From the NCBI GenBank assembly GCA_021772025.1, contig JAETNT010000002.1, positions 121,239-185,238 of the forward strand: a DNA stretch of 64,000 bases, written 5' to 3'. Shown piece after piece: positions 26,789 to 34,790 of the stretch (within the stretch, counting starts at the first letter, position 1; every line of letters starts with the position of its first letter). Both the position numbers and the translations under genes were made by a program. Source of the stretch: Enterocloster bolteae. GTDB taxonomy: Bacteria > Bacillota > Clostridia > Lachnospirales > Lachnospiraceae. The notes under the pieces are model-generated. The model was not told where the DNA came from and searched no databases. It saw only the letters and a list, made by a program, of their open reading frames with translations.

Positions 26789-28116
26789 TCCTTCCGTTCC
26801 TCCAGTGTCCAGTATTCTTTGTTTGCTTCGCATAAATCGTCCAATATTTTTTTTGCTTTTTCCGTATCCGTAACCGTCCTGTTTAATACCAGAGCCTTTA
26901 ATGCCGCATCCTTGTCTTTGTTTAAAATCGCATCTACAGTCAGTTTTTCATAACCGTACTGGTTCTCCAGCAGCGCCTTATAAAACGTATCAATTTCCCC
27001 TACATGCATGGGCTCGCATCCGTTAGCGCCTACTAAACACGGCACCTCTACCATGGCCTCTTTGGGCAGATTGGGAATAATCCCGTCATTTCGGATAATG
27101 ATAAGAAAAATCCGTCCCTGATTTCGGATAATGGAAGAAGCCAGTTCTACAATATAGGTTCCGTGAACGCCTTTTTCCAGAGAGCTTCCTTCAATTGTCC
27201 CGTGATCGATAATATATCTGCAGGTCTCCTTAACCTCTTTTTCCCTGTGATCCATAACCGCATTGGCGCGGGTATAGTGTTTGTCTGACGATGCCGCGAT
27301 TTCATCCGGATATAGGTAATACTGCAGATAGGTATTGGGGACGTATCCGTTAAAATCCGCTGTCATTTGACTTAGCTGCTGAAATGTATGAATCCATCCT
27401 TCATCCCGGCTTAACTCTTCCGGTATCATATTGCCGTTTTTCAGCTTTTCTTTAATCACAGGCAGCAGATCATTCCCCTGAGGGTCATACAAATGAGTAA
27501 ACCACCCAAAATGGTTTAAGCCGAAATACCTGGGGGAAAATTGAGAGCGCTCCATTCCCAGGCTCTCCGCAAATCCGTCCATAATTGCAATGGGCATATC
27601 GCAGAGATTGATAATTCTTCTGTCCTCAGGATAGAACCGTTTTACCGCTTCCGCCACAATTGCTGCCGGATTGGAGTAATTGATAACCCACGCATAAGGG
27701 GCATACCTTCTGATTCCCCGAATCAGATCCAATACCTGAGGCACAGAGCGCATCCCATAGGCAAATCCTCCTGCTCCGCAGGTTTCCTGCCCTACGCATC
27801 CGTATGCCAGAGGGATCTTTTCATCCTTTTCTCTCATGGCAAGCCCGCCGGCGCGAATTTGCATAAACACAAAATCCGCTTCCGAAAACGCTTCTTCCTG
27901 AGCCCCCTGATAACAGCTTTTCACAACGGTTCCGGGAAGCCGTTCTCCCAGCATAATTTTTGCCGCCTGAAAAATGATGTCCTGTTTTTCAAAATCAATG
28001 TCATACAGCCTTATTTCTCTGATTGGAAATTCTTTTGAAAAATCACATAAGGTTTTCAGCATAGGGAGCGTATAGGTGCTTCCGCCTCCGCAAATTGCCA
28101 ATACATAGGTTTTCAT
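26785..28116 (-). CDS. Glycoside hydrolase family 4, 6-phospho-glycosidase
   Basis: A 443-aa NAD- and metal-dependent glycosidase. It has the dinucleotide motif CGGGSTYTLPML, GQETCGAGGFAYGMR, the metal cysteine in IINLCDMP and the metal histidine in FGLNHFGWFTH. The catalytic-loop stretch TRANAVMDHREKE resembles GlvA/MalH 6-phospho-alpha-glucosidases. GH4 enzymes use a redox-elimination mechanism. It is first in the operon with EIIBC, so it probably splits the phosphorylated disaccharide that EIIBC brings in. The anomer and sugar are undecided. Confidence 0.9.
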   Translation of the reverse strand: MKTYVLAICGGGSTYTLPMLKTLCDFSKEFPIREIRLYDIDFEKQDIIFQAAKIMLGERLPGTVVKSCYQGAQEEAFSEADFVFMQIRAGGLAMREKDEKIPLAYGCVGQETCGAGGFAYGMRSVPQVLDLIRGIRRYAPYAWVINYSNPAAIVAEAVKRFYPEDRRIINLCDMPIAIMDGFAESLGMERSQFSPRYFGLNHFGWFTHLYDPQGNDLLPVIKEKLKNGNMIPEELSRDEGWIHTFQQLSQMTADFNGYVPNTYLQYYLYPDEIAASSDKHYTRANAVMDHREKEVKETCRYIIDHGTIEGSSLEKGVHGTYIVELASSIIRNQGRIFLIIIRNDGIIPNLPKEAMVEVPCLVGANGCEPMHVGEIDTFYKALLENQYGYEKLTVDAILNKDKDAALKALVLNRTVTDTEKAKKILDDLCEANKEYWTLEERKE

Positions 28117-28154
28117 GTCGATTATTCCCTCCTTTTTATGTTATCGACATTATA
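28115..28154 (-). promoter_or_regulatory. Promoter with ATGTCGAT inverted repeat before the GH4 gene
   Basis: ATGTCGAT (28115-28122) and ATCGACAT (28143-28150) form a perfect inverted repeat with a 20-bp centre that includes the AAGGAGGG ribosome site. A TATAAT for the minus strand (28149-28154) overlaps the right arm. Transcription would therefore start about at that arm, so the repeat is more likely a DNA operator than an RNA hairpin. The RpiR-type regulator encoded next door is the obvious candidate to bind it. Confidence 0.5.
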
Positions 28155-28196
28155 GATTGTTTTTTCTGTTAATTCTATAGGTTGGGACGAACACAA

Positions 28197-28224
28197 AAAA
28201 AAATCCGCAAAAACGGATTTTTTT
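28197..28224 (-). terminator. Terminator after the RpiR-type regulator gene
   Basis: AAAAAAATCCG and CGGATTTTTTT form an 11-bp stem with a six-base loop. The minus-strand side ends in a T tract. It separates the regulator gene from the GH4 operon. Confidence 0.9.
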
Positions 28225-28233
28225 ACGCAAAAT

Positions 28234-29072
28234 TCAATCATAAAACAGCTTATTGTGCAGTAATATCTCATTTACCTCTTCTAAATTTTCATTAACATAG
28301 CTGTAGTAAATTAAATCCAGCAGATAAAGCAAGGACAGTCTGGCAGTAGTGGTAACCAGCCGCTGCCGCATATCTGTAGCGCCGACATACAAAATATAGT
28401 CGAATTCTTTTTCAAAGCTTTTGTTTTCTCCATTGGTAATCAATAAGGTTTTTGCTCCCTGTTCCTTGGTAATACGCAGGCTTTGTATTACGGATTCTGT
28501 TTTTCCCGAATAGCTGATTCCGATTCCCAGCGTACCCTTTTCTGCGTTTTTTGAGGCAAAATACTGCAGATTTACATCCTGATAAACTTTGGCCCGGACT
28601 TTAATCCGGTCCAGCTTAAGTTCAAAATCTTTTGCCACCAAGTAGGTGCTGCCGGAGGCATATAAATTGATTTCTTTCGCCTCCCGCAAAAGCTCTACCA
28701 CCTTCTGCAGTCCCTCGTCCGTCTGCAGATCTCTGGTCTCTACTAAGGATAAAACGATTTTGTCCAAATGGCTGTCTGTCCTGCGTGAAAGCGCGGCATT
28801 TTCCTTTATCTTGATTTTTTGCTCCTGCATTTCCACCTGAGACAGCAGAAATTTCAATTCGGAAAATCCGCTGATATTTAATTCCTTACAAAAGCGAAAG
28901 ATGGTGGTGGCGGAAACATGGCAAGCGCTCTGAAGTTCTTTCATTTTCAATCCGTTATAATTTTCAATCCGTTATAATCTTCCCTCCTTAGAATTTCTTC
29001 GGCAATTAACGCGTAAGTCTCGTTTTTATTCTCCTTCATGCGGCGAATCCTATTTATTATATCGTTCTTCAT
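28234..29072 (-). pseudogene. MurR/RpiR family regulator split by a 17-bp tandem duplication
   Basis: RpiR regulators have an N-terminal HTH of ~75 residues and a SIS domain. The SIS part is intact here (LYASGSTYLVAKDFELKL, GISYSGKTESVIQSLRITK) and so is the recognition helix (VSATTIFRFCKEL). The natural start, ATG at 29072 behind GGGAGG, opens a frame MKNDIINRIRRMKENKNETY that stops at TGA inside a tandem repeat at 28944-28977. Removing one 17-bp unit restores one 273-aa frame. As it stands, the downstream part could be re-initiated at the ATG at 28944, two bases after the stop, giving a protein with half an HTH. The gene next door is the GH4 operon it presumably controls. Confidence 0.85.
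28944..28977 (-). repeat. 17-bp tandem duplication causing a frameshift
   Basis: Two exact, adjacent copies of TTTTCAATCCGTTATAA (28944-28960 and 28961-28977). Seventeen is not a multiple of three, so the extra copy shifts the regulator frame. The copies are identical, which points to a recent or reversible slippage event. Confidence 0.95.
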
Positions 29073-29204
29073 TGCAGTCCTCCCGGCTGTCTAAGCAAAA
29101 TGTATCCCATTCCAGATTCCTAATACTGATATATTACTATAAAAGGCGGGGGATCGTCCAGAAAAACAAGCGCTGCTGCAAAGCCAAAATCTCAATTCCA
29201 TATC

Positions 29205-29245
29205 TTGACATTTATCCTTTAATAGTATATAATCTTAATTAAGAT
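29205..29245 (+). promoter_or_regulatory. Promoter and palindromic operator of the PerR-like gene
   Basis: TTGACA (29205-29210), a 17-base spacer and TATAAT (29228-29233) form an ideal housekeeping promoter. The perfect 14-bp palindrome ATCTTAATTAAGAT (29232-29245) overlaps the -10 and start region. Its position just before a Fur/PerR-type gene suggests autoregulation. Confidence 0.75.
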
Positions 29246-29267
29246 AATTTATTATTAAGGAGTGAGT

Positions 29268-29657
29268 ATGATTAAACGAAATACGGTTCAACGCGCCATG
29301 GTACTCGATGCTGTCAGGAAACTGCAATGCCACGCCACCGCAGACGAGGTCTATGCGGAAGTTGTTCGTACCTTCCCTTCTATCAGCAGAGCGACTGTAT
29401 ATCGTAATCTTCAGCAGCTATCTGAACTTGGAGAAATAAAAAAATGTGAGATTCCGGGTTCGCCGGACAGGTATGACCACCGCATATCGGAACATTACCA
29501 TGCAAGGTGCACATTGTGTGGGAAGGTCTTTGATATGGATATGGACTACCTGGCCGATCTGCAGAATGCGGTGAAGGATACACACGGCTTTAACATCACC
29601 GGACACAGCATCATCTTTCACGGAGTTTGTCCGGAGTGCCAGAAGAAGGACTCCTGA
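29268..29657 (+). CDS. Fur family regulator, PerR-like
   Basis: A 129-aa metalloregulator. The winged helix is in the first ~80 residues (SRATVYRNLQQLSELGEI). Regulatory metal ligands are suggested by HATADEV, DRYDHRISEHYHARC and DMDMD. Structural zinc is held by CTLC and CPEC pairs. This pattern fits PerR, the peroxide sensor, better than Fur. I chose the ATG at 29268: the upstream GTG at 29262 lies inside the AAGGAG ribosome site. It heads a cluster with a QueD-like gene and a flavoprotein-rubredoxin gene, both plausible peroxide-response targets. Confidence 0.9.
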   Translation: MIKRNTVQRAMVLDAVRKLQCHATADEVYAEVVRTFPSISRATVYRNLQQLSELGEIKKCEIPGSPDRYDHRISEHYHARCTLCGKVFDMDMDYLADLQNAVKDTHGFNITGHSIIFHGVCPECQKKDS

Positions 29658-29730
29658 AAGTTAAGTTACCTTTTTTGCCATACCTATACGGGGGATATTT
29701 CCGTAAATTTTATCTTAAAGGAGAATTATC

Positions 29731-30294
29731 ATGAGAAGTATTACAACATTTGATTTACAGTATGCACACAGATTTTACGGTTTTAAGGGTGAGGCCCAAT
29801 ACCTTCATGGGCATACAGGTGTTTTGACCATTGAGGTTGAGGACACCGTAAACGAAGGTGTTAATATGGTATTCCCATGTAACGAAATTCAAAAAACAGC
29901 CTGGAATGTTCTCAAAAATTTTGATCACGCATTGATTCTCCGCCAGGATGATCCGCTTCTTCCGGCAGTCCTTGATGTGTATGAAAAGCAGGGTATTAAA
30001 AATGGCCATCCCCAGAATCAGATGAAAGGCGAGGCCTTCAAAACCGGACTTGCCACTGCATACCCGGACTGCCGTCTGGTTGTTACCAAGGAGACCATGA
30101 CCGTTGAGGGTATGATCAAAATTGTTTATGATCTGCTGAAGGATAAACTGAATATTGCAAAAATCACTTTCACCAGCGGCGTCAACGCTGCCTCCCAGGA
30201 ATATGAAGTTAAGGGCACTGCAGATCGCTGTCCGCTGTGCGGCATTGCTCTTAATGAAGACGGCATCTGCCCCAAATGCGGCTACAAAAAATAG
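29731..30294 (+). CDS. QueD/6-pyruvoyl-tetrahydropterin-synthase-like protein with zinc ribbon
   Basis: A 187-aa protein of the T-fold family. The zinc histidines are present in AHRFYGF and LHGHTG, and the later catalytic-type residues in FDHALIL and TKETMTVEGM. The catalytic cysteine of QueD, four residues before HGH, is Ala here (GEAQYLHGH). A C-terminal zinc ribbon (CPLCGIALNEDGICPKCGYKK, about residues 165-185) is an addition not found in ordinary QueD. Its link to a PerR-like regulator and rubredoxin suggests a redox or repair role rather than queuosine synthesis. The reaction is unknown. Confidence 0.75.
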   Translation: MRSITTFDLQYAHRFYGFKGEAQYLHGHTGVLTIEVEDTVNEGVNMVFPCNEIQKTAWNVLKNFDHALILRQDDPLLPAVLDVYEKQGIKNGHPQNQMKGEAFKTGLATAYPDCRLVVTKETMTVEGMIKIVYDLLKDKLNIAKITFTSGVNAASQEYEVKGTADRCPLCGIALNEDGICPKCGYKK

Positions 30295-30330
30295 TTTGCG
30301 CTATATATTTGGAGATAGGAGAATGGAGAA

Positions 30331-30948
30331 ATGGACAATCAGGCATTGTATAAATTAAGCTATGGTCTATTTGTATTGACTGCAAAAGAAGGCAGCAAGG
30401 ATAACGGATGTATTATCAATACGGCCATTCAGGCGGCTTCATCGCCAAATCAGGTGAGTATTTGTATAAATAAAGCAAATTATACACATGACATGGTTAT
30501 GCGGACCGGTGAATTTACAGTATCCATCCTAAGTCAGAATGTAAGTTTTGAACTGTTTAAACATTTCGGTTTCCAATCCGGAAGAGATGTTAATAAATTT
30601 GATTCTTTTATGTCCTGTAAACGCGGGGCCAACGGTATCTTTTATATCACAGAAGGAACCAATGCATATATCTCCGTCAAGGTCGGCAAGACTGAGGACT
30701 TAGGTTCCCACACTCTGTTTGTTGGAGAGATTACGGATATGGAAGTGCTCAGTGAAAGTCCGTCTGCAACATATGAATATTATTTCAAGAATATTAAGCC
30801 GAAACCGCAGGCGGCTAAAACGGCAGACAATGGCCAGACCATATGGCGCTGCACAATCTGCGGATATGAATATGCAGGTGAACAGCTGCCGGAAGATTTC
30901 ATCTGTCCTCTTTGCAAGCACCCGGCATCTGATTTTAAAAAAGTGTAG
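30331..30948 (+). CDS. High-molecular-weight rubredoxin (flavin reductase-rubredoxin fusion)
   Basis: A 205-aa fusion. Residues about 1-155 are a flavin-reductase-like FMN-binding domain (CIINTAIQAASSPNQVSICI, TGEFTVSILSQ). Residues about 167-205 are a rubredoxin with CTICGYEY and CPLCKHP iron-binding knuckles. Related Hrb proteins pass electrons from NAD(P)H to flavodiiron oxygen or NO reductases in anaerobes. It follows the QueD-like gene by 36 bp and ends at a strong bidirectional terminator. Confidence 0.9.
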   Translation: MDNQALYKLSYGLFVLTAKEGSKDNGCIINTAIQAASSPNQVSICINKANYTHDMVMRTGEFTVSILSQNVSFELFKHFGFQSGRDVNKFDSFMSCKRGANGIFYITEGTNAYISVKVGKTEDLGSHTLFVGEITDMEVLSESPSATYEYYFKNIKPKPQAAKTADNGQTIWRCTICGYEYAGEQLPEDFICPLCKHPASDFKKV

Positions 30949-30990
30949 AATGTGAACCGGTACTTGGCTCATTGTCGGCAGAATATAAAG

Positions 30991-31037
30991 GGGAGGCAGC
31001 AAAATGAAATAAAACGGTTTTCATTTTGCTGCCTCCC
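30991..31037. terminator. Bidirectional terminator between convergent genes
   Basis: A perfect 19-bp stem from GGGAGGCAGCAAAATGAAA to its complement, with a nine-base loop. It stands between the rubredoxin gene (plus) and the antiporter gene (minus). Confidence 0.85.
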
Positions 31038-31058
31038 TGCGTTACTAATTGCCGTATT

Positions 31059-32450
31059 TTATTTTTCTACATGTTTAATGGAAATTCCCGTAAATCCATA
31101 GAAAATGGAAAACAGGGGAGTTAGCCATAACAGGGGAACAAACGGAATAAACTGGGACCAGGTAACGCCCAGAGTACCCGCCATATAACTGCCGTAGCCG
31201 TGCCAAGGGATCATAGGGCCTACCAGGGTACCGCTGTCTTCCAGACATCTGGAAAGGATCCTGGGTTCAATCCCTCTTTCTCTAAACAGGGGCTCCATAA
31301 GACGTCCTGTAAGCACATGAGACATAGGGCTGGAGCAGCTTACAATACTGGTCACATAACCTACCATGAGGGTTGCGAAGATTAGAGCGCCGTCACTGCG
31401 GATGCTTTTGGTAAATATGGAAAGAATGTTGTTTAGTACCCCCAATTTATCTAGCATACCGCCCATACCTACAGCAAAGGTAATAATTGCCACATACTGG
31501 AGCATACTGCTCATACCGCCTCGGTTTAAAATAGACTTTAATACGCCGATATCCGTATCACTGGTAAAACCGTTATAAGCTACTCTTAATACAGATTGCA
31601 AATCTGCTCCCTGAACAAAAATTGCTACCAGAGCGCCTGCTACCGCGCCGATTCCCAAGGCTTCAAAAGCGCCTACCCGGAACATTAAAAGTACAATGAT
31701 CAGAATCGCCGGAATCAAGGTGGCAAATCCGATATGGAAGCTCCCTTCCAGATAACCGATATAGGCATTTAAATCACCGGGATCATAATTGCCGCTGGTC
31801 TGAGAAAAGCCTAAAATTGTAAAGATAACAATACTGATCAACATAGGCGGCAGGGTGGTCCACAGCATACTCTTTACATGGTCGCCTAATTTGGCGCCGG
31901 CCACTGCCGGGGCCAGGTTAGTGGTATCGGAAAACGGGCTTAACTTGTCGCCGAACATAGCACCGCAGATAACGGCTCCGGCTACCATGCCAGGATTAAT
32001 CCCCATAGCATGTCCGATTGCCATCATAGCCACTCCGGCGCTGCCGGCGCTGCCGTAGGAGGTGCCGGTTACCAGGCTTAAAACTGCGGTAAATACCAGG
32101 GTAAATACCAAAAGGTAAGACGGATTAATCGCCTTTAAGCCATACACAATAATGGTGGGGATTGTCCCCGACTGCATCCATGCGCCAATCAGCACGCCGA
32201 TTGCCATAAGAATGGACATGGTGGGAAGAACTACTTTCAACGCATCAAAAGCGCCTTTTCGAACCGCTTCATAGTCCACCCTGAAAATGAGACAGCAGGC
32301 ATAGATAATCATCCAGGAAAAGAACAGCCCCACCATGGGACCGCCTACTTTTAATGTTACACAGGTCGCAACGGAAGCGATAATCAGAAGCAGTACAATT
32401 GCTGACTGCCATCCGTTGAGAGTTTTCAGCTCTTTTTCTTTGGTTTCCAT
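31059..32450 (-). CDS. Na+/H+ antiporter, NhaC family
   Basis: A 463-aa membrane protein with about twelve hydrophobic segments. Family stretches include VTGTSYGSAGSAGVAMMAIG, GAVICGAMFGDKLSPFSD, CSSPMSHVLTGRL and LVGPMIPWHGYGSYMAG. It exchanges protons for sodium or an organic substrate. Some relatives swap malate for lactate, so the substrate is open. I chose the ATG at 32450 because the ATG at 32456 directly abuts the GAAAGGG ribosome site. The upstream element at 32516-32548 is shared with the YitT gene. Confidence 0.88.
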   Translation of the reverse strand: METKEKELKTLNGWQSAIVLLLIIASVATCVTLKVGGPMVGLFFSWMIIYACCLIFRVDYEAVRKGAFDALKVVLPTMSILMAIGVLIGAWMQSGTIPTIIVYGLKAINPSYLLVFTLVFTAVLSLVTGTSYGSAGSAGVAMMAIGHAMGINPGMVAGAVICGAMFGDKLSPFSDTTNLAPAVAGAKLGDHVKSMLWTTLPPMLISIVIFTILGFSQTSGNYDPGDLNAYIGYLEGSFHIGFATLIPAILIIVLLMFRVGAFEALGIGAVAGALVAIFVQGADLQSVLRVAYNGFTSDTDIGVLKSILNRGGMSSMLQYVAIITFAVGMGGMLDKLGVLNNILSIFTKSIRSDGALIFATLMVGYVTSIVSCSSPMSHVLTGRLMEPLFRERGIEPRILSRCLEDSGTLVGPMIPWHGYGSYMAGTLGVTWSQFIPFVPLLWLTPLFSIFYGFTGISIKHVEK

Positions 32451-32515
32451 ACACATTCCCTTTCTTTTTTTGTTATTTTTTTAACACATTAGATTCTATC
32501 ATAATATCGTAAATA

Positions 32516-32548
32516 AATTGCAAAAAAAATATCACATGTTAGGATTTA
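32516..32548. promoter_or_regulatory. Upstream element shared with the yitT-like gene
   Basis: This is the partner of 2871-2900: ATTGC, a run of A, then TATCACATGTTAGGATTT. It differs from the first copy at only a few positions and contains the near-palindrome TATCACATGTTA. It lies about 65 bases upstream of the antiporter start. Confidence 0.45.
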
Positions 32549-32570
32549 CAAAATAAAAACAGATTTTATC

Positions 32571-33323
32571 CTAGTTTTTTTTCCGGTTCAGGTTTAAAGG
32601 CATATTCACTCCCATAGGATTAATAATCACGCCCTCAGCCTCTTTAGGAAGCATCTGGGGAATCTTTGCCGCCTCTACTACCGCCGGCTTGCATTTATTC
32701 TCCCTGTTAAACTTTTGGAATTCCAGAATATCCGTAAACAACGGCTGAAAAACCGCACCGGTGTTCAGCTTGAGCATGGGCATTCTGTTATCTTCTGTCT
32801 GTACCGGAACAATGTATCTGCCTTTTCCAAAGTGGCCGGCAATCTCTTCCTGAAGCTCTTTCATTTTATCGGTCATCTCTTTTACCGGCTGTCCCCTCAT
32901 TTCCTGCATCAGGTAAATTGCAGTCAGATGGAGGGCTGGATTTTCCACCCATACCTTTCCCTGGGGAAGCTTCTTTGGATCCCGCCGCTGCACAAATTCT
33001 TCAAGCTGAATGTGATATTCTTCCCCTTCCTTTGTCACCAGAAGGGAATTGACTCCCATAGCGTAAAGGCTGGTATAAAATACCAGAAGATGCTGGTTTT
33101 CCAGCTTGGCAATGCTGACCGGAATTTTTTCTTCTATCAAGGCTTTCGCCCTGGCCTTTGCTTCTTCAATATCAAAAAACAGGAGGATCTCATCATCAAA
33201 GGTTTCCGGATGGCAGACTACGTAAGGCTCCTTCGTGCATACGGACATTACTACATATAATGCGGAAGTCTTCCTAAGCTGTTCCAGAAGAGCCGGTTTT
33301 AGGATTTTTATATGATTGTTCAT
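32571..33323 (-). CDS. SseB family protein
   Basis: A 250-aa cytoplasmic protein with two SseB-like units. The C-terminal one carries the family tail GVIINPMGVNMPLNL, and a middle segment reads GKGRYIVPVQTEDNRMPMLK. Family function is poorly defined; the name comes from enhanced serine sensitivity in E. coli. It is apparently monocistronic, with no coupling to either neighbour. Confidence 0.75.
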   Translation of the reverse strand: MNNHIKILKPALLEQLRKTSALYVVMSVCTKEPYVVCHPETFDDEILLFFDIEEAKARAKALIEEKIPVSIAKLENQHLLVFYTSLYAMGVNSLLVTKEGEEYHIQLEEFVQRRDPKKLPQGKVWVENPALHLTAIYLMQEMRGQPVKEMTDKMKELQEEIAGHFGKGRYIVPVQTEDNRMPMLKLNTGAVFQPLFTDILEFQKFNRENKCKPAVVEAAKIPQMLPKEAEGVIINPMGVNMPLNLNRKKN

Positions 33324-33427
33324 AGCTTTTTCACTCTTTCTCCTTCTTAAATTTCTTCAATAGTCTATCATATTCGGCTTTATATCTCAATCAAAAACAG
33401 CATTTTCTGTTTTTGGTACAAAAAGGA

Positions 33428-33469
33428 GGCTGGGGATACTGCTGTCTTTCTTTTTGCGGCATCCCAGCC
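33428..33469 (-). terminator. Terminator after fucO
   Basis: On the minus strand GGCTGGGAT pairs with ATCCCCAGCC (one bulge), with further GC pairing inside, followed by TCCTTTTTG. It lies 40 bp after the dehydrogenase stop. Confidence 0.75.
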
Positions 33470-33509
33470 CCGTGTATGATGATATATTAAATTTGCTTCA
33501 AAAACCGTC

Positions 33510-34655
33510 TTACATCAGCTTCCGGAATAAGTCCTTTAAATCCTCTACATTGGTGTCCCTGGGGTTGCCCGGACGGCAGGCATCTGCATATGCGGATTCT
33601 GCCAGGAAGGTTAAATCCTCTTCCTTTAATGCCTCCAGTTTAGCGGGGATTCCTACGTCTGCAGATAGCTTTCTCACCGCCTCAACTGCCGCCCTGCGAT
33701 ATTCCTCCTGGCTCATGGAGTCTACTCCTTCCACTCCCATAACCCGTGCGATCTCTTTATATTTCTCTCCGGTGCACTCTGCATTGTACTCCATAACGAT
33801 GGGAAGCATCATAGCGCAGGCAACGCCGTGAGGAGTATCATAAACGGCTCCTAAAGTGTGGGCCATAGAGTGGGCAATCCCTAAGCCTACGTTGGAAAAG
33901 CCCATTCCGGCAATGTACTGACCAAGGGCCATGCCGTCCCGGCCTTCTTTTTCTCCTGCAACGGCTCCTCTTAAAGATCTGGAAATAATCTCGATAGCCT
34001 TGATGTGGAACATATCGGTCATCTCCCAGGCAGCCAGAGTCGTATATCCTTCAATAGCATGAGTCAGTGCATCCATACCAGTGGAGGCGGTAAGGCCTTT
34101 GGGCATGGAAGCCATCATATCCGGATCTACCACTGCAACAATAGGCATATCATGGGGATCCACACAGACAAATTTTCTCTTTCTCTCCACATCGGTAATC
34201 ACATAGTTAATGGTAACCTCTGCTGCCGTACCTGCCGTAGTGGGAACGGCAATAATCGGAACGCAAGGCTTTTTGGTGGGAGCTACTCCCTCCAGGCTTC
34301 TCACATCCTCAAACTCCGGATTGGCTATAATGATACCGATAGCTTTAGCAGTGTCCATGGAAGAACCGCCGCCAATGGCTACAATGTAGTCTGTCTCCGC
34401 CTTCTTAAAAGCGGCAACTCCGTTCTGCACGTTCTCAATGGTTGGATTGGCCTTAATATCAGAGTAAATCTCATAAGCCAGCCCCTCTCCGTCCAGCACG
34501 TCCGTTACTTTTTTTGCAACACCGAACTTAATTAAGTCCGGATCCGTGCAGATAAATGCTTTCCGAAATCCATGAGCTTTTGCCTCATTTGCAATCTCCC
34601 GGATTGCGCCGGATCCGTGGTAAGAAGTTTCGTTCAACATAATTCTGTTTGCCAT
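33510..34655 (-). CDS. fucO: Lactaldehyde reductase (FucO-type iron alcohol dehydrogenase)
   Basis: A 381-aa group III dehydrogenase very close to E. coli FucO. It reduces L-lactaldehyde to 1,2-propanediol with NADH. Shared stretches include MANRIMLNETSYHGSGAI, IIANPEFEDVRSLEG, PTTAGTAAEVTINYVITD and FVCVDPHDMP. The iron histidines lie in DALTHAIEGYT and HSMAHTLGAVYDTPHG. No fucose or rhamnose catabolic genes are in the window, so it may serve as a free-standing aldehyde sink. The TetR gene upstream on the same strand and two inverted repeats in the promoter suggest local repression. Confidence 0.92.
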   Translation of the reverse strand: MANRIMLNETSYHGSGAIREIANEAKAHGFRKAFICTDPDLIKFGVAKKVTDVLDGEGLAYEIYSDIKANPTIENVQNGVAAFKKAETDYIVAIGGGSSMDTAKAIGIIIANPEFEDVRSLEGVAPTKKPCVPIIAVPTTAGTAAEVTINYVITDVERKRKFVCVDPHDMPIVAVVDPDMMASMPKGLTASTGMDALTHAIEGYTTLAAWEMTDMFHIKAIEIISRSLRGAVAGEKEGRDGMALGQYIAGMGFSNVGLGIAHSMAHTLGAVYDTPHGVACAMMLPIVMEYNAECTGEKYKEIARVMGVEGVDSMSQEEYRRAAVEAVRKLSADVGIPAKLEALKEEDLTFLAESAYADACRPGNPRDTNVEDLKDLFRKLM

Positions 34656-34688
34656 AACGTTTTCTCTCCTTTTCTTTTAGGTTGCCGA

Positions 34689-34755
34689 ATTGTTATGATA
34701 TAATTTTAACAATAATTTAACCAAAAAGAAAGTTACAATTTCCCTGTTTTGTAAC
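34689..34755 (-). promoter_or_regulatory. Two inverted repeats in the fucO promoter region
   Basis: ATTGTTA-N11-TAACAAT (34689-34713) and GTTACAA-N10-TTGTAAC (34732-34755) are perfect 7-bp inverted repeats in the gap between the TetR gene and fucO. Similar half-sites (TTGTTA/TTGTAAC) suggest one regulator, probably the neighbouring TetR protein. Confidence 0.5.
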
Positions 34756-34790
34756 ATTTTATATAAATTTTTGGACTGTCGCAATCTTTT

